From Nicotiana tabacum (Eukaryota > Streptophyta > Magnoliopsida > Solanales > Solanaceae): a stretch of DNA of 64,000 nt. Location of the stretch: assembly GCF_000715075.1 (NCBI RefSeq), contig NC_134096.1:119968698-120032697 (forward strand), in the 5' to 3' direction. Below the pieces are notes generated by a model. That model worked only from the letters and a program-made list of their open reading frames with translations. It was not told the DNA's origin and searched no databases. Below are positions 58,053-64,000 of this stretch, one piece after another. Each line of letters opens with the position of its first letter. The stretch's first letter is position 1. A program made the translations under genes and the position numbers.

Positions 58053-59760
58053 CTAGGACTGAAGCTAGATGTGGACGACGTTGATAAGTCAAGAGTGGAG
58101 GAGTTGTAGAAGGTTGAACTGGATTATATGGAGGAACTCGAGCTATAGGTGGTGGAGCTACAACCGGAGCTGTAGGTGGTGGAACTAGAGCTATAGATGG
58201 TAGAGCTACAACTGGAGCTATAGGTGATGGAGCTACAACTAGAGTTGTAGGTGTTGTAGGTGGTGGAGCTGGAGTGACTGAATCTCCAAAAGATGAAACT
58301 GGTAGTACCTCAGAAATATCTAAGTGATGACCTAAACCTGTGAAGTATGATTGGGTTTCAAAGAAGGTAACATCAGCGGACATAAGGTACCGCTGGAGGT
58401 CAGGAGAGTAGCATCGATGCCCCTTTTGTGTTCTCGAGAAACCCAGAAATACGCACTTAAGAGCACGAGGAGCTAACTTATCTGTTCCTGGAGTAAGGTT
58501 ATGGACAAATCAAGTGCTTCCAAAGATACGGGGTGGGAGAGAGAACAAAGGTAAGTGGGGAAACATGACAGAGAATGGAACTTGGCTCTGGATAGCTGAA
58601 GATGGCATACGATTAATAAGATAGCAAGATGTAAGAATGGAATTCCCCCAAAAATGCAGCGCAGCATGATATTGTATGAGTAGGGTACGAGCAGTTTCAA
58701 TAAAATGTCTATTCTTTCTTTCAGCTACACCATTTTGTTGAGATGTGTACGGACAAGATGTATGATGAATAATCCCATGAGATTTCATAAACTGCTAAAA
58801 TGGGGAAGACAAATACTCTCGGACATTATCACTACGAAATGTGCGAATAGAAACCCCAAAATGATTTTGAATTTCAGCGTGGAAGGTATGGAAAATAGAA
58901 AACAGCTCAGATCGATTTTTTATCAAAAATATCCAAGTGCACATGGAATAATCATCAATGAAACTGACAAAGTAGCGGAATCCTAAGGTGGAACTGACCC
59001 GACTAGGACCCCAAACATCTGAATGGACTAAAGTAAAAAGTGACTCTGCTCGATTATCAAGACGCCGAGGGAAATGGGAGCGGGTATGCTTACCGAGATG
59101 ACATGACTCACACTCTAGAGCTGACAAGTGAGATAAACCAGATACTATTTTCTGAAGTTTTGACAAACTGGGATGTCCCAACCGTTTATGTAATAAATCT
59201 GGTGAATCAGTAACATGACAAGTTGTAGAAGGAAGACAAGATGTGAGTCCATGTGATTTAGCAAGGATAAGGTAATAAAGTCCGTTTGATTCACGCCCGG
59301 TACCAATGATCTGCCCCGTACTGCGTTCCTGCATAAAAACATAGTCATCAAGAAATAAAACAACACATTTAAGTGATTTGGCTAAGCAACTAACAACTAT
59401 GAGATTAAAAGGACTATTGGGAACAAAAAGGACTGAATCTAAAGGTAAGGAAGGAAGTGGACTTGCTTGACCTATTGCAGTTGCCAGGGTTTGAGACCCA
59501 TTGGCCATTGTGACTTTTGGAAGAGATTGAGAATACGAAATAGTAGTGAAAAGAGATTTGTTACCAGAAATATGATCTGATGCACCTGAATCAATGACCC
59601 AAGACTCAGAGGATGAAGATTGGGAGAAACAAGTCACGCTATTACTTGTTTGAACAACAGAAGCTATCTCAGAAGATGTCTGCTTACATGCTTTATACTG
59701 AAGGAACTCAATATACTCCTACAATTTGTAGTAGTAGGGTTAATTTGTAGTAGTGAAAAT
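57898..59760 (-). pseudogene. Protease and integrase of copia element 2
   Basis: A short gag end (IEFLQYKACKQTS) leads to the protease site WVIDSGASDHISG (near 59600), open from 59637 to 58795. The pre-integrase zinc region is [15 protein letters not shown] and CHLGKHTRSHFP; the integrase core HSDVWGPSRV and IDDYS. A TAG at about 58792 breaks the core. It resumes as [17 protein letters not shown], then needs frame changes to a Pro/Thr-rich linker (58383-57898). Decayed, but less than element 1. Confidence 0.87.
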
Positions 59761-61506
59761 AAGCAACTCCTGTGAGAAAACTGAAGAAATAGCTTGAAAA
59801 ACACTGTTTACTGCAGAAAAATAGAACACTGTTCTGTGCCGGAAACACTGTTCACGCCGGAAACACTGTAGCTCACCGGAAAATTACAAAGTTGTCGGAA
59901 TTTGTTGTAACCAGGATGGATAGACTCAGAATTCCTTTGCGAGCAAGCTGTCCTGAAGAAGTATTTTCAAAAAATGGCCAGAAAGGTCACTGTTCACGCC
60001 GGAAAATATAAAAATAGCCGAAATTTGATTTGAATTAGATGGGTAGGCTCGGAATTTTGAGGAGAGCACACTGTCCTGAAGAAGCTTCGTGAAAAAATGG
60101 CCGGAGAGTGGCCGGAACCCTCGTCGAAAAAGTTGTTACCGGCGCGTGGAGGAGCGTGGCGGATTTTCTGCCGAATAAAATTTCAGGGGTTGGTAGTCAG
60201 AGGGTGATCTACCTCGTGGTGGTGTTGGTTTTAGCACAACACCGACAGAAAGTGACTTTCACTTAGACAAGCCTTAGGTCACCGAAAAAATTACACGATG
60301 ACTAAGTTCTTTCTTTCCGGTTAACGCTGGAATGACGCACAACGATCTTTTCTCACTAATGCTCTGATACCATGTGAGAAGGCACGGGAGAAAATATTTT
60401 ATTGATATTAGATGATAAATAAAATACAATAGATCCCTATTTATAGCTATACACTACAAGGAGATATTACTCCTCTTCCAATGTGGGACAAGACTATACT
60501 ATACATATCTATAAACTAACAAAATCATTTAATTGTTAAAAGAAATTGTTCTCCTCCCAAATTTTATCTTATAATAAATATACTCTCATTCCGGAGGCAC
60601 ATAAGAAAATGTCCTCCTTTCTTGTGGAGCGGGTCGAATGCCTCGGCAGGATAGATGCATCTATGGATCGCGTCGCACGTCCCTCGGCAGTGTACACGAC
60701 ACTCTGGATCGGGCCGTACGTCCTCGGCAGAAATCGTGCTTAATAATAATAATTATACGATACTTTAATAATTTATTTCAGCTTGTGAAGCTAATTAATA
60801 AATTGAAAAATCTTTAGAATTTAATGAATTATTATTCTTGCTTGTTAAGGAATTAATTGTTACTCCTGTAAATGAGATTTAATTGATAAATTAGAAATTA
60901 TTTGAATTGAAGGAATTCAATTAATATATTGAGAATTGTTACATTTGAAGGAATTTGATTATTTTCGCTGATTAAATAAATTATTATAAATTCTGTAATT
61001 TATGCTAATTTAAACCCTAGTTTTATTTCAGTTATTATTGACCCACAGTGAGTGTCAAAGTCGGCCATCTCGTCTCTACCACTTCGAGATTAGGCTTGAT
61101 ACTTATTGGGTACACGTTGTTTACGTACTCATACTACACTTGCTGCACTTTTTGTGTAGGATCTGAGACAGGTACTAGTGGAGGACCTATCATCACATAC
61201 CCACGTCATCCCGAGGCATAGTGGTGAGCTGCCTTTCTGAGCCGTTCTGCAGCTACCAGTGTCTCTTCTTATATTTATATTCTGTCTATTTCATTTTAGA
61301 CAGTATTTGAAGTTTTGTATAATCTACTAGATGCTCATGCACTTGTGACACCGGGTCTTGGCACACATACATTGGTAGAAGTTGGTATTTTATTATTTTC
61401 TTGGAATAAAAGTTTAACCAATGTACGTTTAAATTATTAGTTGGCTTGCCTAGCTGTAGTGTTGGGCGCCATCACGACCTATATGTGAAATTGGGTCGTG
61501 ACAACA

Positions 61507-61518
61507 TGGTATCAGAGC
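61507..61518 (+). other. Primer binding site of the right-hand gypsy
   Basis: TGGTATCAGAGC three bases after the LTR end; initiator tRNA-Met type. Confidence 0.9.
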
Positions 61519-61694
61519 CCTAGGTTCATGTAGGTCTCACACGTTATTTTCAGACCTAATAGAGTCTTGCGGATCGATACGGAGACGTCTGTACTTATCT
61601 TCGAGAGACTATATGGTGTTAGGAAACTACCTTTCTTCATATTCCATCATGCAATTGATGTAGTACTAAATATCCTTCTCTTATTCTCTCACAG

Positions 61695-63140
61695 ATGGTG
61701 AGAACACGCTCTAATGAGATTCCAGACCAGGGAAGAGCTACTCCCCCAGTTGCTAGAGGCCGAGGCAGAGGCCGAGGGAGGGCTCTAGCCTGTGGTAGAG
61801 GGTGAGGACGTCCCAGGACTATTTCGGTTATGCCGCCAGTGGATCCAGCAGAGAATCCCATTATTGAGGAGCAGGGTGAGGTGCCTGTGGCAGAGCCAGC
61901 TCCGGTGGACTTCACATCTGCACCGGGATTTCAGGATGTCATGGGTCGTATGCTGCGATTCATGGACAATATGACTCAGGCTGGTTTATTTCCGGCAGAC
62001 CTAGCCACATCTCAGGCGGGCGGGAGAGCACAGACCCCTATCGCGCATGCTCATAGACAGGCAACTGCTGTATATCAGACCCAGGGTGCACTACCCGTGG
62101 GTGGAGTCCAGCCAGTGGCAGCAGCTACACCTGAGCCCAGGCCAGCTGTAGCCGCCGATCCTCAGAAACTATTGGACAGATGGACTAGACTACATCCTCC
62201 TGTCTTCGGGGGTGAGCGACATGAGGATCCACAGGATTTCATTGATCGTTGCAAGGATAGACTGTACAACATGAGGATATTAGAATCCCATGGGGTTGAT
62301 TTCGCTACTTTTCAGCTAGAGGGTAGAGCCCGTAGATGGTGGCAGTCTTATGCTCTTGGCAGACCAGCAGATTCTCCTCCTATGACTTGGGACAGGTTCA
62401 CCCATATCTTCTTGGACAGGTATATTCCACCCTCCCAGAAAGAAGAGTTGCGGTTTCAGTTTGAGCAGCTCCAGCAGGGTCAGATGTGCTTGACTGATTA
62501 TGAGGCGAGGTTTTCTGAATTATCTCGCCATGCACTAATGATACTCCTTACTGAGGCGGAGAGAGTGCGAAGGTTTGTAGCCGGTTTACATACTGGTATT
62601 CAGGCCACTATGGCTCGAGAGGTTGAGATGGGTACTTCTTATGAGCGAGTTATAGAGATAGCCCGGAGGATTGAGGGTGTACGTTAGCGGAGCCGAGAGC
62701 AGATTATGAGAGATAAGCGGTTCAGGTACTCTGGAGAGTTCAGAGGTGCTCCGTCCGGGGGCAGAGGTCAGTTCGTAAGGGGACAGTCCAGCAGACCCCC
62801 ATATCCAGCACCACCACCTCCTCGAGGTGCTCCAGTGCGACCTTATCTCAGTGCTATCCCAGAGAGTTCTTACCTCCCACCAGCTATTCAGGGTCCTCCC
62901 AGTGGGTATTCAGGTCCCCAGGGCCAGACACTTAGTCAGCAGCCCATCGTACCGAAGAGTTGTTACGAGTGCGGGGATCCTAGTCACATGCGGGGGTTTT
63001 GCCCCAGGCTTCGAGGTAGACCAGTACAGCAGGGTCAGCAGCCTATGCTTACCGGACTAGTTGCTCCACCAGTAGTCTGACCACCCAGAGGTGGAGGACA
63101 GGTGGGTAGGGGCCGTCCTAGAGGTGGAGGTCAGCCAGGC
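61695..63140 (+). pseudogene. gag of the right-hand gypsy (chromovirus-like)
   Basis: ATG 61695 (MVRTRSNEIPDQGRATPP) opens one frame that continues into pol without any frameshift but with in-frame stops at 61803 (TGA), 62685 (TAG) and 63078 (TGA). The gag domain covers about 62160-62680 (FGGERHEDPQDFIDRCKD, LEGRARRWWQSY, SQKEELRFQFEQLQQG, RRFVAGLHTGIQ). The zinc knuckle is CYECGDPSHMRGFC. The stop at 63078 is CGA in the remnant near 54800. Confidence 0.9.
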
Positions 63141-64000
63141 GGAGGCCAGACAGTTGGCGCTCCAGCTCGGCTCTATGCTTTTCTGACTAGACCAGATGCA
63201 AAGGCCTCAGATGCCGTGATTACAGGTATTATTTCTGTTTGTGGCAAAGATGCCTCAGTATTATTTGATCCAGGATCTACGTATTCATATGTGTCATCTC
63301 TATTTGCTCCATTTCTGGGTGTTTCTCGTGAGTCCTTGAGTACTCTTGTTTATGTGTCCACTCCTGTGGGCGATTTTGTTGTTGTGAACCAGATCTACCG
63401 GTCCTGTATTATTACATTCTGTGATTATGAAACTAGAGCAGATCTCCTATTGCTTGAGATGATCGATTTTGAAATTATTCTGGGTATGGACTGGTTATCT
63501 CCATATCATGCTATTCTAGATTGTCATGCCAAGACTGTTACCTTGGCTATTCCAGCATTGCCTAAGCTAGAGTGGAAGGGTTTGCCTGTTAGTTCATTTA
63601 ATCGAGTTATTTCTTTTATAAAGGCTCAACACATAGTTGAGAAGGGTTGTTTGGCTTATCTAGCCTATGTTCGGGATACTACTGCAGAGACTCCGGCTAT
63701 TGATTCAGTGCCTGTAGTTTGGGAGTTCCCCGATGTATTTCCGTCAGATCTTCCAGGTATGCCACCTGATCGTGATATTGATTTCTATATTGACTTGGCT
63801 TCAGACACCCAGCCTATATCTATCCCACCGTATCGCGTGGCTCCGAAAGAATTGAAAGAATTGAAAGAACAGCTTGAAGAGTAACTAGCCAAAGGGTTTG
63901 TTAGACCGAGTGTATCGCCTTGGGGTGCACCAGTATTATTTGTGAAAAATAAGGATGGAACAATGCGGATGTGTATTGATTATCGCCAATTGAACAAAGT
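63141..64000 (+). pseudogene. Protease and start of RT, right-hand gypsy
   Basis: Same frame as gag. Protease: VLFDPGSTYSYVSSLFAPFL as the active site and EIILGMDWLSPYHAILDC as the second block. The RT start reads SIPPYRVAPKELKELKEQLEE, a TAA at 63882, then [18 protein letters not shown] and [10 protein letters not shown] at the window edge. The rest of pol lies outside. It resembles the minus-strand chromovirus at 17060-27052. Confidence 0.9.

Larger units (their letters stand above)
56169..60521 (-). mobile_element. Ty1/copia element 2, gag-deleted, minus strand
   Basis: Its LTRs are 60373-60521 (5') and 56169-56317 (3'), 149 bp each, with six differences. Perfect target duplication AAATC (56164-56168, 60522-60526). 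Primer site TGGTATCAGAGC (60372-60361), polypurine GAGGGGGAG (56326-56318). It is the same family as copia element 1, but nearly all gag is absent: the leader (to about 59760) joins almost directly to the protease region. Confidence 0.94.
54889..61503 (+). repeat. Second LTR, 5'-truncated and split by copia element 2
   Basis: It lacks the first 719 bp relative to the LTR at 51608 and ends GGGTCGTGACA at 61503. Its own sequence is 54889-56168 and 60527-61503, plus one AAATC target copy. Its TATA box is TTTTATAAAAGAG near 55379. It is followed by a good primer site, so it is the 5' LTR of the downstream gag-pol. Confidence 0.88.

Overview
The window looks like plant nuclear DNA, most likely from a large-genome member of the Solanaceae such as Nicotiana. 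The evidence is AT-rich introns with GT/AG borders, Tat-type and chromovirus-type Ty3/gypsy elements, short-LTR Ty1/copia elements, a TS-like solanaceous SINE, a Stowaway MITE and hAT elements. Two host genes are visible. All other coding sequence is transposon-derived, and almost all of it is broken.

Layout. 1-7296: 3' part of a decayed Tat-lineage gypsy element, comprising pol, a 60-bp tandem repeat, a spliced-looking antisense gene and an LTR remnant. 7297-29445: a second Tat element (PBS, gag, protease, RT, RNase H, integrase, antisense gene, 3' LTR). Its antisense gene is split at 15952-27504 by an LTR-like unit. That unit carries a complete minus-strand chromovirus (17060-27052, perfect CTTTT target duplication), and one LTR of the chromovirus holds a Stowaway MITE. 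29446-32989: AT-rich intergenic DNA. 32990-49489: an 11-exon gene for a plant ODR4-like, tail-anchored protein of 493 residues with intact frame and splice sites. Its intron 2 holds LINE, gypsy-tail and hAT-MITE debris. Its 9.6-kb intron 9 holds a copia element, which holds a hAT element, which holds a SINE. 49490-51208: no recognised gene. 51209-51553 (minus): C-terminal exon of a plastid-type ribosomal protein L5 (uL5). 51608-64000: gypsy sequence with 3-kb LTRs in the order LTR, 287-bp gag remnant, 5'-truncated LTR, then gag-pol running off the window. The second LTR carries a minus-strand copia element (56169-60521, perfect AAATC duplication).

No operon-like or defence-type system is visible. 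The most interesting signals are the antisense, intron-containing genes carried by both Tat elements with their own TATA-like sites, the depth of nesting, and the survival of a clean host reading frame across a transposon-filled intron. The retroelement proteins form the usual capsid, protease, reverse transcriptase/RNase H and integrase sets, but in-frame stops and frameshifts make nearly all of them non-functional as read. All calls come from reading the sequence; no database search was run.
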